Shown in pieces: positions 35,438 to 44,601 of a DNA stretch of 64,000 nucleotides. The stretch is from Alphaproteobacteria bacterium. Lineage in GTDB: Bacteria > Pseudomonadota > Alphaproteobacteria > Micavibrionales > Micavibrionaceae. Under the pieces are notes generated by a model, which did no database searches, was not told the origin of the DNA, and saw only the letters and a list, made by a program, of their open reading frames with translations. Position numbers and translations under genes: made by a program. Within the stretch, counting starts at the first letter, position 1, and each line of letters opens with the position of its first letter. Where the stretch lies: NCBI GenBank assembly GCA_013215815.1, contig JABSQP010000005.1:62001-126000 (forward strand). Reading direction: 5' to 3'.

Positions 35438-36157
35438 TTAACCCGGCAAGAAAAGACGCGCATCTAAGTTGAAAGTTTGGTTAGGTCTCAAACGTATAGG
35501 GAAAATTTGGTTCGTTTGTGGATCAAACCACTCCAACTCAATGTATTCTCTATACACTTTTAGATCGAGAACTTTGGAAGGAATTGCATTTGGTCGCACC
35601 TCTCTACCGTTGAGCCACAAAGACCAATCTTCGGCAGAAACGTAGACAATTCCTCCTAAACGAATAAACCTTCTTGATTCAGGGCGAACAATAACTTCTC
35701 CAGTATCTTCATCAACTTCACCGCTATCAAGCTCTTCATCTGTTGGTAATGCCGTGATCAGCCCTGCTCGTGCCTGCCTCAGTAAATCGAGTTCATCGTA
35801 CGTCAAAAACGATGACTGAATAGCCGATGGGAGCACTCCCGGCTCTTTCATTTTTACGCGCATGACAAGCTGCTCATCCAAAGAGAGCTTTTTAAATTCA
35901 GCATTATTATTTTTGACGGGCTCCGCAGGTGGCAACCCCTCGTTCTCTTCTTCTTCCTCTTCTTCTAATGGCTCTTCATCCGGAACATATGGTTCAATGC
36001 CATCAGCAAAAACATCATCATTTAGCTCTAAAGCATCCTCTGAAGCGATTTCATCTTCCAGAGGGATAACTTCAGTGCCAATGTCTTGGGCAAGCACGTG
36101 ACTTGTCGACACACAAATAAATGTAAAAAGCAAAAGATAGGTATAACGATAAAACAT
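35438..36157 (-). CDS. MshK/PilP-like exported protein
   Basis: A 239-residue protein with a signal peptide (cleavage near VLAQ), a strongly acidic middle (a run of Glu near residues 62-72), and a compact C-terminal domain of about 70 residues, GGIVYVSAEDWSLWLNGREV to the end. That resembles the small domain of MshK, PilP and GspC/B-type proteins that contact the secretin. It overlaps the MshJ-like gene by one base. Assignment is by position and domain shape. Confidence 0.55.
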   Translation of the reverse strand: MFYRYTYLLLFTFICVSTSHVLAQDIGTEVIPLEDEIASEDALELNDDVFADGIEPYVPDEEPLEEEEEEENEGLPPAEPVKNNNAEFKKLSLDEQLVMRVKMKEPGVLPSAIQSSFLTYDELDLLRQARAGLITALPTDEELDSGEVDEDTGEVIVRPESRRFIRLGGIVYVSAEDWSLWLNGREVRPNAIPSKVLDLKVYREYIELEWFDPQTNQIFPIRLRPNQTFNLDARLFLPG

Positions 36158-36816
36158 TAGTCAAACTCCCCAATCACAGTCGCTTCAACTTCAACAGCAT
36201 CTGAAGGGACAAGCGTCCACCAAACTGCTTTTATTTTTGCATCAACGATCGGAACATCTTCACCGCCACCAATTTTTCTCAATAAAGGTTGCGTCACCGG
36301 CTGTGTTTTTGAAATCTCAAACTCTTCAATCTCAATAACACCTGGAAAAGCATAATCTAGTAAAAACAAAAAGTTATAAATCTCGATGTCTTCATATGCT
36401 CCAACATCAAAACTCATTTCTGTCTTCAAGAGTTTATGGTTTATTTCGCGCGCATGCTGGTTGAATTCAACTTCTGAAGGTTTCATATCTGCACGAACGG
36501 ATATAACACCGCTTTTATCGCGCAAAACACCAAAAAGAGTTCTCGCCTCCAAACGGTTTTGCGTATTGAAGAAATCCATTTTCTCCAACATGTCATAATC
36601 TTCTTTTTGCTCTAAAAACCGCTGATGATTTGTTAGCAAGTCATTAATCTTGCCTCTTTGAGTAGAAACCTCTCCTTCATTAATTGAGCTTTCACGTTCT
36701 ACTGCATCATACTGTGGCGCCAAAATCACGTAACGATAAGCAGCTCCGGCCATACAAAAAACGACAAGAGCTACGATCAACAATACCCGCTTTACACCTA
36801 ATATATATATCATCAA
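36157..36816 (-). CDS. MshJ/PilO-like inner-membrane protein
   Basis: A 219-residue bitopic protein: a basic N-terminus, one hydrophobic segment at about 9-27, a coiled-coil stretch (ERESSINEGEVSTQRGKIND onward), and a small C-terminal domain with LLKTEMSFDVGAYEDIEIYN and FLFLLDYAFPGVIEIEEFEI, the pattern of PilO/MshJ alignment proteins. It overlaps both neighbours, by four bases and by one, in the order I-J-K expected for an MSHA-type inner-membrane complex. Confidence 0.65.
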   Translation of the reverse strand: MMIYILGVKRVLLIVALVVFCMAGAAYRYVILAPQYDAVERESSINEGEVSTQRGKINDLLTNHQRFLEQKEDYDMLEKMDFFNTQNRLEARTLFGVLRDKSGVISVRADMKPSEVEFNQHAREINHKLLKTEMSFDVGAYEDIEIYNFLFLLDYAFPGVIEIEEFEISKTQPVTQPLLRKIGGGEDVPIVDAKIKAVWWTLVPSDAVEVEATVIGEFD

Positions 36817-38432
36817 TAAGCCTCTTCTGACGGAGTTGGGCTATTCTCTTTAAGGGTAATAATTGCCCTGTTATCGCCTTCAGTTTGTTGCTCTACCGGT
36901 GCACCAATTTCCTCAACAAAGTTTTCGGAATAGCTGACACCGCCAACCTGCTTTTCAATTTCAATTGTATAGTCCTGCAGCTCTTGCTTCAAATAATCGA
37001 CCATCTCAGTAACTTTATTAACGGCAATATCTTTTTCCACGTCCTGAGAGAATGTAAGCTTCACCTCAACATTAACGAGTTTACTTGGCTTCGCAGCCCC
37101 ATCTTCATCATCAAAACCTCTACTATAGGCGAACTCATCAACGATTGGCTCAACTAAATCAATAGAAATAGAATCAGCTGTAACATTCGGGCCAAAACCA
37201 ACACCAAGAGCCGCAAACACAGGTAATAAATCTTTCTTCTTACCCTCAAGCTCACCATGGATAGCGATAGACTTATCAACGGTCAGATAATCATATCCTT
37301 CTAAGGACCTATCTCTAAGAAGTTCTACATACTCTTCTTTCAGCGCGGTTATCTCATCAGTAGAACGCTCTAATGCATCCTCTGCGGCGGCTAGATTTGT
37401 CCAAGCTGTGAAATTATCGTATGCGACATATCCCGCAGCTAATGACAACGCAAGGGTTACCCCAAACGCAACTTGTCGAGGGCGTGAAAGCTGATCAAGC
37501 GCCTTATTCTGCATAGGCAGCACAAACTTGAGTTGTCTTCCTTGCCACGCCGCATGTAACGCATCAGCATATCGTAAATCTTCTTGCTTACCGACTTTAA
37601 TGCCAAGAACTCGCGCCGCTTCGGCTGCGTTCAAGCAATGCAGATTACACGGAATATCAATCACAGATTCCAATAAGGGTTGAGAATCTCCATTCGCAAT
37701 AATAAATATATCAAGGCCGTCTTCTTGTTTGTAACCAAAACGCGCCAAATAACTCATCGTCGACTGAAGTTCTGAGGTGACCTCTTTCACCCAAACATCT
37801 GGTTCAACATCAGTGTCAACCACTGGCGTCATACGTGTTAGAGCCAAATCTCCCTTTTTGATAACAACTTGCCGCAAACCGCCACCGTGGTGTTGCCCAA
37901 CAAATATAGCCCAGTCCGCTTTAGATTTTGTTTTCTTAGATTGCTTTTGCGCCAAAGCGCTTAGCATTGTTGTACCTTCTAGAGGCAATAAATATAGCCC
38001 CACGATCGGAGCACCCGAACGACGAACAGCTTCAATCGTTTTACGGTACGCATCAGACTGGGGAATGGCCGCAAACAAATAAGTCCCTGAACCGACCTCA
38101 CCTTTGACCTGCTCCTTCATTTTTAAAGCAGCTTTAATCGGATAGTTAGGAAAGGCTACGTTCAGACGGCGTTTAACAACCGACTTCTTGTCCATAACAC
38201 TAACCTTCGGAAGCTTTTCCTTACGGTAATGCTGCTCGACCATGTCATTGACAATTAGGACAGGCTTTTTGTTCCCTTTTTGAACGATCAAGCGCGACAA
38301 TGTTGTAATAAAATCTTCGTCATCCCACGTGACTTGATCAATATAACGAACACCACCGGATGATGACCTGTATAGGTGCACCCCCTCATCGGCGAGCATC
38401 AAAACGCATCGTGAAGAAGAAAACAAAGACAA
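36813..38432 (-). CDS. MshI-like protein: PilM-like and PilN-like parts in one chain
   Basis: A 539-residue protein. The N-terminal ~320 residues are cytoplasmic and resemble the actin-like fold of PilM/GspL (PVLIVNDMVEQHYRKEKLP, RRLNVAFPNYPIKAALK, WAIFVGQHHGGGLRQVVIKK). One hydrophobic segment near 335-352 (VAFGVTLALSLAAGYVAYDN) follows, then a coiled coil and a PilN-like periplasmic domain. Vibrio MshI has a comparable layout. The N-terminal domain should contact the extension ATPase. It overlaps the MshJ-like gene by four bases. Confidence 0.7.
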   Translation of the reverse strand: MSLFSSSRCVLMLADEGVHLYRSSSGGVRYIDQVTWDDEDFITTLSRLIVQKGNKKPVLIVNDMVEQHYRKEKLPKVSVMDKKSVVKRRLNVAFPNYPIKAALKMKEQVKGEVGSGTYLFAAIPQSDAYRKTIEAVRRSGAPIVGLYLLPLEGTTMLSALAQKQSKKTKSKADWAIFVGQHHGGGLRQVVIKKGDLALTRMTPVVDTDVEPDVWVKEVTSELQSTMSYLARFGYKQEDGLDIFIIANGDSQPLLESVIDIPCNLHCLNAAEAARVLGIKVGKQEDLRYADALHAAWQGRQLKFVLPMQNKALDQLSRPRQVAFGVTLALSLAAGYVAYDNFTAWTNLAAAEDALERSTDEITALKEEYVELLRDRSLEGYDYLTVDKSIAIHGELEGKKKDLLPVFAALGVGFGPNVTADSISIDLVEPIVDEFAYSRGFDDEDGAAKPSKLVNVEVKLTFSQDVEKDIAVNKVTEMVDYLKQELQDYTIEIEKQVGGVSYSENFVEEIGAPVEQQTEGDNRAIITLKENSPTPSEEAY

Positions 38433-38456
38433 ATTGAAAAACCCTTAATAGCGCTA

Positions 38457-39674
38457 TTAAAAATCAAGATTCTCGAAACTTGCATAGATAGGGCCGAACA
38501 CCCCGACTGCAATCCAAAGTATCATACCACCAAGTATAAGCGTAAGGGAAGGCTCAATCATAGAAATAACTTTTTCAACCTCTTCATCAACATCGTTGGT
38601 ATAGAATTCGGATACCTGATCCAAAACCTCAGTCAAATTACCAGATTCTTCTCCGACCTTAACCATGCGCACAACCATACTTGGGAACTGGCCGGATTTA
38701 TTAAGTGATTCAGATAGTTGATCGCCAGACTTAACGTAATTTTGTACATTCTCAAGCCCCTCTTTCAACACCCTGTTACTTATCGTGTTGGAACTCGCAT
38801 CAAGCGCTGCAAGAATATCAATACCGCTGTGGAATAATGCGCCAAACGTTTGTGTAAAACGCGCAATGTTAATTTTTCGAATAAGCGGCCCCATGAAAGG
38901 CGCATTCAACATAAGTCCATCCAGCCTGTAAGCAAATGATTCGGAAGACTTCGCCAAAATTACGGTCACAGTAATACTAACAATAGGAACAATGAGCACC
39001 CACATCCAATAATTGACAAAAAAGTCTGACGTTGCCATCAACGCTTTTGTTGCCGCTGGAAGTTCTTGATCAAGCTCTCCCAAAAAAGCAACGATCTTAG
39101 GAACAACAAAGGCCATCATGATGACAACCGTGGCAACAACAGCAAACATAAGAATCATAGGATATCGTGTCGCCTTACGCACACGCGTTTGCATGGCATC
39201 AACCCATTTCAAAAACTTTATAAGCTGAATACAAGACCCTTCAATATTACCGCTTTTCTCACCCGATGCCATAAGAGACACCTGTAAGTTATTGAAAATT
39301 TTGGGATGTTTCTCCATAGCTTCGGAAAAAGCCGCGCCTTCCGAAACATCTCTATAGGCTTCCGCCATAACATCCCGAAAAGTGTCGTTATCTGTTGTAT
39401 CCCGAATGTCTGCGAGAGATTCTAGAATGGGAATACCGGCACCCTGCATCTGTTTAAGGTGAAGATAAAATTGAATGATGTCACGAATCTTGACCTTAGG
39501 GCCACCGAGCCCTAGTCCCTTCTTTGCTGATATTTTCGAACAGTTTATAAGCTCGAGGTCAACTTCCTGAAGCTGATTAAAAAGATCAGCCTCATTCGCG
39601 GCACTCAAAACACCCCGAACCGGCCGTCCATCCATGCTCAACGCACGATACTTATATTTTTCTGTTATCGACAA
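38457..39674 (-). CDS. mshG: Type IV pilus platform protein (MshG/PilC/GspF family)
   Basis: A 405-residue inner-membrane protein with two T2SSF repeats. The first includes FYLHLKQMQGAGIPILESLA near residue 70, the second FTQTFGALFHSGIDILAALD near 270, each followed by a helical bundle. Hydrophobic segments occur near 173-193, 222-242 and 380-400. It converts the rotation of the motor ATPases into pilin insertion. It lies 22 bases after the extension ATPase gene, as in most type IV pilus loci. Confidence 0.9.
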   Translation of the reverse strand: MSITEKYKYRALSMDGRPVRGVLSAANEADLFNQLQEVDLELINCSKISAKKGLGLGGPKVKIRDIIQFYLHLKQMQGAGIPILESLADIRDTTDNDTFRDVMAEAYRDVSEGAAFSEAMEKHPKIFNNLQVSLMASGEKSGNIEGSCIQLIKFLKWVDAMQTRVRKATRYPMILMFAVVATVVIMMAFVVPKIVAFLGELDQELPAATKALMATSDFFVNYWMWVLIVPIVSITVTVILAKSSESFAYRLDGLMLNAPFMGPLIRKINIARFTQTFGALFHSGIDILAALDASSNTISNRVLKEGLENVQNYVKSGDQLSESLNKSGQFPSMVVRMVKVGEESGNLTEVLDQVSEFYTNDVDEEVEKVISMIEPSLTLILGGMILWIAVGVFGPIYASFENLDF

Positions 39675-39696
39675 AAAGGACTCCTATTACCAAGCG

Positions 39697-41874
39697 CTAC
39701 GATTTTGTCACATCAACAATTTTTGCCAAGGCTTCAAAACTTGTTTTCCCCTCTAATATTTTTAGGAAACCATCATCTTTCATTGATTGAAAGCCATTTG
39801 CAATAGCCGCTTCTTTCAGTTCAACCTTCGAACCTCCCTTAGCAAGCACCTCATCCATAGCCTCATCAAACAAGAGAATTTCAGAAACAGCAATACGCCC
39901 TTTATAGCCTTTACCGTTACAAACCTCACAACCGCCTTGGTTTGCCTTAAAGATCTCAGGTGCATCACCTGTAAGTCCCATTAATTCGCATTCTTCATCC
40001 GTCGCTGTGTACGGCTGCTTACAATTCGGACATAACGTACGTCCCAATCGCTGAGCGAAAACAGAAATAATGTTCCCCGCTAACATGCCCGGTATCATAC
40101 CAAGGTCAAATAAACGCGGGATAGCACCAAAAGAGTCGTTTGTGTGCAAAGAGGTGTAAACTTGGTGACCCGTCATAGCTGCCTGAAGCGCCATTTCTGC
40201 CGTTACTTTATCTCGGATCTCACCAACAAAGATGATATCTGGGTCTTGACGCAAGAGAGCACGAATACCATCCGCAAAATCCAAGATCCCTTCCTTAACA
40301 GGCGTTTGTCTAATCATCGGCAACGAATATTCAACAGGATCTTCCAACGTCTGGATATTCACCTGCACATCATTAATCTCGTTCAGCATAGAGTAAAGCG
40401 TTGTCGTCTTACCACTACCTGTCGGACCTGTAACAATAATGATCCCTTCAGGACGCTTTTGCGCTCTGGCAATTCTCTCTTTGTTTACATCGCTGAAGCC
40501 CAGCGCTTTCAATGGCATAATACTTGCCTGCTTATCAAGAATACGCAGAACAATATTTTCACCAAAAACAGTTGGTAGAGATGACACACGGAAGTCGACA
40601 TCTCTTCCCCCAAGAACCATCTCGATACGACCATCTTGCGGAGTCAGTTTGTCCGCAATGTTCAGCTGCGCCATAATTTTCAAACGCTGCGCAATACCGC
40701 TCCAATGTTGTTTATGAAGAATTTGCGCTGTATATAGAGTGCCATCAACACGATAACGAAGACGGACAAAGTTTTCTTCCGGTTCAAAGTGAATATCTGA
40801 CGCCCCTGCTCTCACAGCTTCAAAGATCAGAACATTAACCAAACGAACAATCGGGTGTGAATATGCTTCTTCTTCGGAAAGACCAGAAACGTCGAGATCA
40901 TCTTCATCCGCACCTTCAAGCTCTTTCAAGATACCCTTAACTGTACTCGCATAACCATAAGCAGCATCAATCGCATCAGACAGAACTGATGGCGTTGTAA
41001 TCGATTGCTTAACTTTTAATCCTTTTGGCAGATGACGCTTCAAAATATCAAGAGCCATAACATCATGCGGGTCAGCCATCGCCACATAAACATTCTCGTC
41101 ATCCATCATGTACGGTAAAACCAAGTGCTTTTCAGCGACGGGCTTTTCAATGAACTCTAGCACTTTTCCGTCAATTAAAACTGTCTTAGGGTCGAAAACC
41201 TCAAAACCAGATGATTCCGCAAGAAATGACGCCAGTGTCTCAGGTTCAATAAATCCAAGATCAACAAGGATCTCACCAACCATTTTCTTTGAAGATTTTT
41301 TCTCCTGCAAGGCAACATCAAGTTGGTCTTGCGTAATAATTCCAAGTTCAATAAGGCGCTCACCAATCGGCCCTTTAACACTTCTAATATCTAATTCTTT
41401 TGACTCTGCCACCTGTAACGCCGTCCCAGTTTCTTCAGGCGTTTCTTCAGCAACAGGCTCAGCAATCTCTACGGCCTCTTCTTCAACAATTTCCACCTCA
41501 GGCGTGACATTCATTTCCAAAGGCTCATCTTCATCTAACACCTCTGGTTCAATAGTCATTTCCAAAGGCTCATCGTCATCCAAAACCTCTGGCTCTACAG
41601 CAACAGGTTCTTCAGCAGGTTTATCCTCAATAGTAATGTCCAATGCATCAGGATTCATAACGAGCTCGTCATCTGAGATCTCTTCAACAGCAGCATCCGG
41701 CGCCATATCCATCACAAGATCTGCCTCCACAGGCTCCACCTCAACAACTTCTGCCTCTACAGGCTCGACTTTGTCTTGTTGTGCTTCTTGCGCTGCACGA
41801 TCAGCATCGGGATTCATTGACACATAATCGTCGTCAAATGTCCATTTTGGTTCGTTGCCCTTATTATTATCCAT
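39697..41874 (-). CDS. mshE: Pilus extension ATPase (MshE/PilB/GspE family)
   Basis: A 725-residue motor. The first ~150 residues are an unusual acidic, disordered segment rich in Glu, Val and Pro with near-repeats (EPEVLDDDEPLEMTIEPEVL). An MshEN domain follows: IGERLIELGIITQDQLDVAL then VGEILVDLGFIEPETLASFL; this domain binds cyclic di-GMP in Vibrio MshE. The ATPase core has Walker A GPTGSGKTTTLYSM, LEDPVEYSLPMIRQT, DIIFVGEIRDKVTAEMA and TGHQVYTSLHTNDSFG, and a zinc site CPNC plus CEVCNGKGYKGR. First gene of the locus. Confidence 0.92.
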   Translation of the reverse strand: MDNNKGNEPKWTFDDDYVSMNPDADRAAQEAQQDKVEPVEAEVVEVEPVEADLVMDMAPDAAVEEISDDELVMNPDALDITIEDKPAEEPVAVEPEVLDDDEPLEMTIEPEVLDEDEPLEMNVTPEVEIVEEEAVEIAEPVAEETPEETGTALQVAESKELDIRSVKGPIGERLIELGIITQDQLDVALQEKKSSKKMVGEILVDLGFIEPETLASFLAESSGFEVFDPKTVLIDGKVLEFIEKPVAEKHLVLPYMMDDENVYVAMADPHDVMALDILKRHLPKGLKVKQSITTPSVLSDAIDAAYGYASTVKGILKELEGADEDDLDVSGLSEEEAYSHPIVRLVNVLIFEAVRAGASDIHFEPEENFVRLRYRVDGTLYTAQILHKQHWSGIAQRLKIMAQLNIADKLTPQDGRIEMVLGGRDVDFRVSSLPTVFGENIVLRILDKQASIMPLKALGFSDVNKERIARAQKRPEGIIIVTGPTGSGKTTTLYSMLNEINDVQVNIQTLEDPVEYSLPMIRQTPVKEGILDFADGIRALLRQDPDIIFVGEIRDKVTAEMALQAAMTGHQVYTSLHTNDSFGAIPRLFDLGMIPGMLAGNIISVFAQRLGRTLCPNCKQPYTATDEECELMGLTGDAPEIFKANQGGCEVCNGKGYKGRIAVSEILLFDEAMDEVLAKGGSKVELKEAAIANGFQSMKDDGFLKILEGKTSFEALAKIVDVTKS

Positions 41875-42173
41875 CGTTCTTCGTCCCAGATTGAAGTTTG
41901 CGGCAAGAACACCGCGTTACAGTATTAAAACTACAGAAAATAAGTTAACAAAGTGATACCGAGAATATGGTAAATAACCATCCGCACGAACAGCGGAGAA
42001 ATCATTGTATGCCAAAGACTTAACGCATGAAACATAAAAAACAGCCCTCCCCTATGCTTCTTGCAATATTTTCGAAAAAATACCTCTCTTTAAAGCAAGA
42101 AACGGGTCGTCTTTGATGGCATCATCTGTAATATTAAGCGCTAAACCTCAACAATGATGGACATGCAATAGAA
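41875..42173. other. Intergenic region between divergent pilus locus and ada-like gene
   Basis: About 300 AT-rich bases with no supported gene; the longest frame is a 29-codon one at about 42027 with no ribosome site. On the minus strand TTGTTA, 18 bases, TAATAC around 41925-41955 is a weak candidate promoter for the pilus locus. No conserved RNA or strong dyad is evident. Confidence 0.4.
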
Positions 42174-43025
42174 ATGGATGAGAAGCAGTCAAATTATCAG
42201 CGTATTGAAAAGGCGATTGATTACATCCATAAAAACTTTAAACAACAACCATCATTGGAAGACATTGCCGCGACAGTCAATTTAAGCCCTTTCCATTTTC
42301 AAAGAGTGTTTACTGAATGGGCTGGCGTAAGTCCAAAAAAATTCACGCAATATATAAGTATTGGATATTCAAAGAGCCTCTTAAAGAAACAAAACGCTAC
42401 GCTGTTAGATACCGCATATGATACGGGGCTTTCCGGGACAAGCCGCCTTCATGATCTCTTCGTACAAATAGAAGGTATGACGCCTGGTGAATACAAGAAT
42501 GGCGCGAACACCCTCAACATTAACTATAGCTTTGCTATGACACCTTTTGGCCAATTAATCATAGGATCAACACCGAAAGGTGTTTGCTACATGGCTTTTG
42601 AGCAAAATAAACAGCGCGCCCTTACCACTATGCAGCAACGCTTCCCGCACGCAACATATGAAGAAAACCATGACGCCTACCAACAACAAGCCTTATCAAT
42701 ATTTGATAAAGACTGGAGCCAGCTCGACCGAATAAAACTCCACTTATCCGGCACCCCTTTCCAACTCAAAGTATGGGAGAGCCTTCTTAAAATTCCATTC
42801 GCGCAACTATCCACTTATGGCGATATCGCCCAGTCTATTGGAAAGCCAAAATCAGCACGCGCCGTGGGCACAGCCATAGGGAAAAACCCCATCGCATTTT
42901 TAATTCCATGCCACCGCGTCATACAAAACACAGGACACATTGGCGGCTATATGTGGGGAACAACCAAAAAATCAGCGATAATTGGTTGGGAAGCTGCGAA
43001 ACAGGACAATAAAGCCCAAAATTAA
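42174..43025 (+). CDS. Ada-like fusion of AraC domain and methylated-DNA--protein-cysteine methyltransferase
   Basis: A 283-residue protein. Residues 8-110 are an AraC-type helix-turn-helix pair (PSLEDIAATVNLSPFHFQRV, LLDTAYDTGLSGTSRLHDLF, MTPGEYK). The rest is an O6-alkylguanine transferase domain with GTPFQLKVWESLLKIPFAQL and the active-site IPCHRVIQNTGHIGGYMWG. The suicide Cys removes alkyl groups from guanine. E. coli Ada also has an N-terminal zinc domain for phosphotriesters; it is absent here, so induction by methylphosphotriesters is not expected. Confidence 0.88.
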   Translation: MDEKQSNYQRIEKAIDYIHKNFKQQPSLEDIAATVNLSPFHFQRVFTEWAGVSPKKFTQYISIGYSKSLLKKQNATLLDTAYDTGLSGTSRLHDLFVQIEGMTPGEYKNGANTLNINYSFAMTPFGQLIIGSTPKGVCYMAFEQNKQRALTTMQQRFPHATYEENHDAYQQQALSIFDKDWSQLDRIKLHLSGTPFQLKVWESLLKIPFAQLSTYGDIAQSIGKPKSARAVGTAIGKNPIAFLIPCHRVIQNTGHIGGYMWGTTKKSAIIGWEAAKQDNKAQN

Positions 43026-43043
43026 GTTGTATGAGGAAGTTAA

Positions 43044-43120
43044 TGGCGCGCCCGGGAGGATTCGAACCCCCAACCTTCTGATCCGTAGTCAGACACTCTA
43101 TCCAGTTGAGCTACGGGCGC
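43044..43120 (-). tRNA. tRNA-Arg (anticodon ACG)
   Basis: Read on the minus strand: acceptor GCGCCCG pairs with CGGGCGC; the D arm contains GCTC and GAGT; the anticodon stem TCTGA/TCAGA encloses the loop CTACGGA (anticodon ACG, read as ICG after deamination); the T loop is TTCGAAT with GGGGG/CCTCC stem. The CCA end is encoded (43044-43046). It decodes CGU, CGC and CGA. Confidence 0.96.
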
Positions 43121-43377
43121 TTAAGAGAGTGCTTTGTTGTGTAAAAGCGAGCAGACACTACCCAAGCTCATACCTGATTGCAAGCATAATCATCAATAAA
43201 TTCTAAAAAGAATTATCCTATGTGTTTTTATCGCTCAACGGCGGTTTCCCTTGACAGCGAGGGCGAATTGGGTTGATTTAAGGGCTATAAATTAATTTAT
43301 AAGGGTATTTCTTCACACTTCATGCCCCAGAACGTCACGGCGGGCGCGAATTTTGGAAATAGAATCAAAGATATAAG

Positions 43378-44586
43378 ATGCGTATTTTATCAAAAACTTC
43401 TGCTCAATCTTTATTACTTGGGGTCGCTATTTTAACAACATCGGCGATTGGCTCTTCGGCCTTAGCTCAAGTTGACATGGCTCAAAAACCTGTTTTGGTC
43501 ATTACAAACGATGCGATGCCAGCTTCCGCACCACCATCTGTTTATGGTGGCGGACCAATGCGTGTACCGGAAATCACACCGGATCAGATAGCAAGCGCTG
43601 CTTTTTTCCAAGGAAACGAGACTGTTGTTGGTAACAAAATTGCATCACTTAACAATGATCTATTTGCCCTGCAAAGCCGTGTTGGCTCATTAGCGACGCG
43701 CCTTCGTGACATTGAAGGTGGCGGACGTACTTTGGCCGCAACATACTACGCAAATGTTGCAACAATTAACACGCAACTTCAGACTGGGACGACACCTGGT
43801 AACCCACGTCTTGTTCAGAAACTAGACACAGCGCAACAATCTCTTGATCAACTATCCAACAACGTTGCTGGCCTGAATGGCCTCGCTGTTGAGATTGCTG
43901 ACGCCGCTTCTGTTGGAGCATTCCTGTTGGAGACAGTACGTTCTACATACAACTTGTCTGGTGCGATCGAAGAAGACCACTCGAAGCTTGCTCAAATGGA
44001 AGATCAAGTAAACAACGCGATCATCACAATCGATCGCCTTTTGAACGAAGTGAACGACAACATCACACGCACAACAGCATACCTCAGCACAGAAAGAAAC
44101 AATCTGCGCACACTATCTCTTGCTGTCACAAGTGGTGACCTTTTTGGTCGTAGCCTAGCGAACAATCCTTTCTCTGCTGCGCCAGCAAGCACATTAATGC
44201 AGCCTGCTGCATACACACAGACAGCAGGCATGATGCCTGTTCCACCTCAAGCAATGCCCTCTCCTGCACCAACAGTATCAGCAGGAAATCGACCGCTTGC
44301 TAAAATACGCTTTGATAAGGCAAACGTTGAGTATGAACAGCCTTTATACGTTGCTGTACAAAACGCTCTTCAGAAATACCCTCAAGCACGCTTTGAACTC
44401 GTCGCTGTACACCCGACAAGCGGAAACGCTGCTCAAGTTGCAATCGAAAGCACAAAAGCACGCCGAAACGCAGAGAAGGTATTGCGCAATCTGACACAAA
44501 TGGGCTTGGACATGAATCAAATCGATCTATCGTACGCACCTATGGCAGATGCGAGATCAAGTGAAGTGCATTTATATATCCGTTAA
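43378..44586 (+). CDS. Exported coiled-coil protein with OmpA-like C-terminal segment
   Basis: A 402-residue protein with a signal peptide (cleavage after SSALAQ). The middle (about 75-250) is helical and heptad-like (KIASLNNDLFALQSRVGSLA, DHSKLAQMEDQVNNAIITID), then a Pro/Ala/Met linker. The last 90 residues (LAKIRFDKANVEYEQPLYVA, KARRNAEKVLRNLTQMGLDM) have the strand-helix plan and the RRxxAEKV segment reminiscent of OmpA-like peptidoglycan-binding domains. Probably periplasmic. It is 15 bases upstream of the next gene and likely cotranscribed. Confidence 0.6.
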   Translation: MRILSKTSAQSLLLGVAILTTSAIGSSALAQVDMAQKPVLVITNDAMPASAPPSVYGGGPMRVPEITPDQIASAAFFQGNETVVGNKIASLNNDLFALQSRVGSLATRLRDIEGGGRTLAATYYANVATINTQLQTGTTPGNPRLVQKLDTAQQSLDQLSNNVAGLNGLAVEIADAASVGAFLLETVRSTYNLSGAIEEDHSKLAQMEDQVNNAIITIDRLLNEVNDNITRTTAYLSTERNNLRTLSLAVTSGDLFGRSLANNPFSAAPASTLMQPAAYTQTAGMMPVPPQAMPSPAPTVSAGNRPLAKIRFDKANVEYEQPLYVAVQNALQKYPQARFELVAVHPTSGNAAQVAIESTKARRNAEKVLRNLTQMGLDMNQIDLSYAPMADARSSEVHLYIR

Positions 44587-44601
44587 TGCTACAATAGGGG
44601 C

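Noticed and set aside
42027-42116. 29-codon frame in the intergenic region before the ada-like gene
   Set aside because: No ribosome site or recognisable composition, and too short to separate from chance.
42982-43206. Plus-strand frame over the tRNA-Arg gene
   Set aside because: It reads the complement of the tRNA and the end of the ada-like gene; no ribosome site and no recognisable product.
43251-43302. TTGACA at 43251 as promoter of the gene at 43378
   Set aside because: No acceptable -10 box at 16-18 bases; a weaker TTGATT-n18-TTATAA pair at 43273-43302 is possible but not convincing enough to list.
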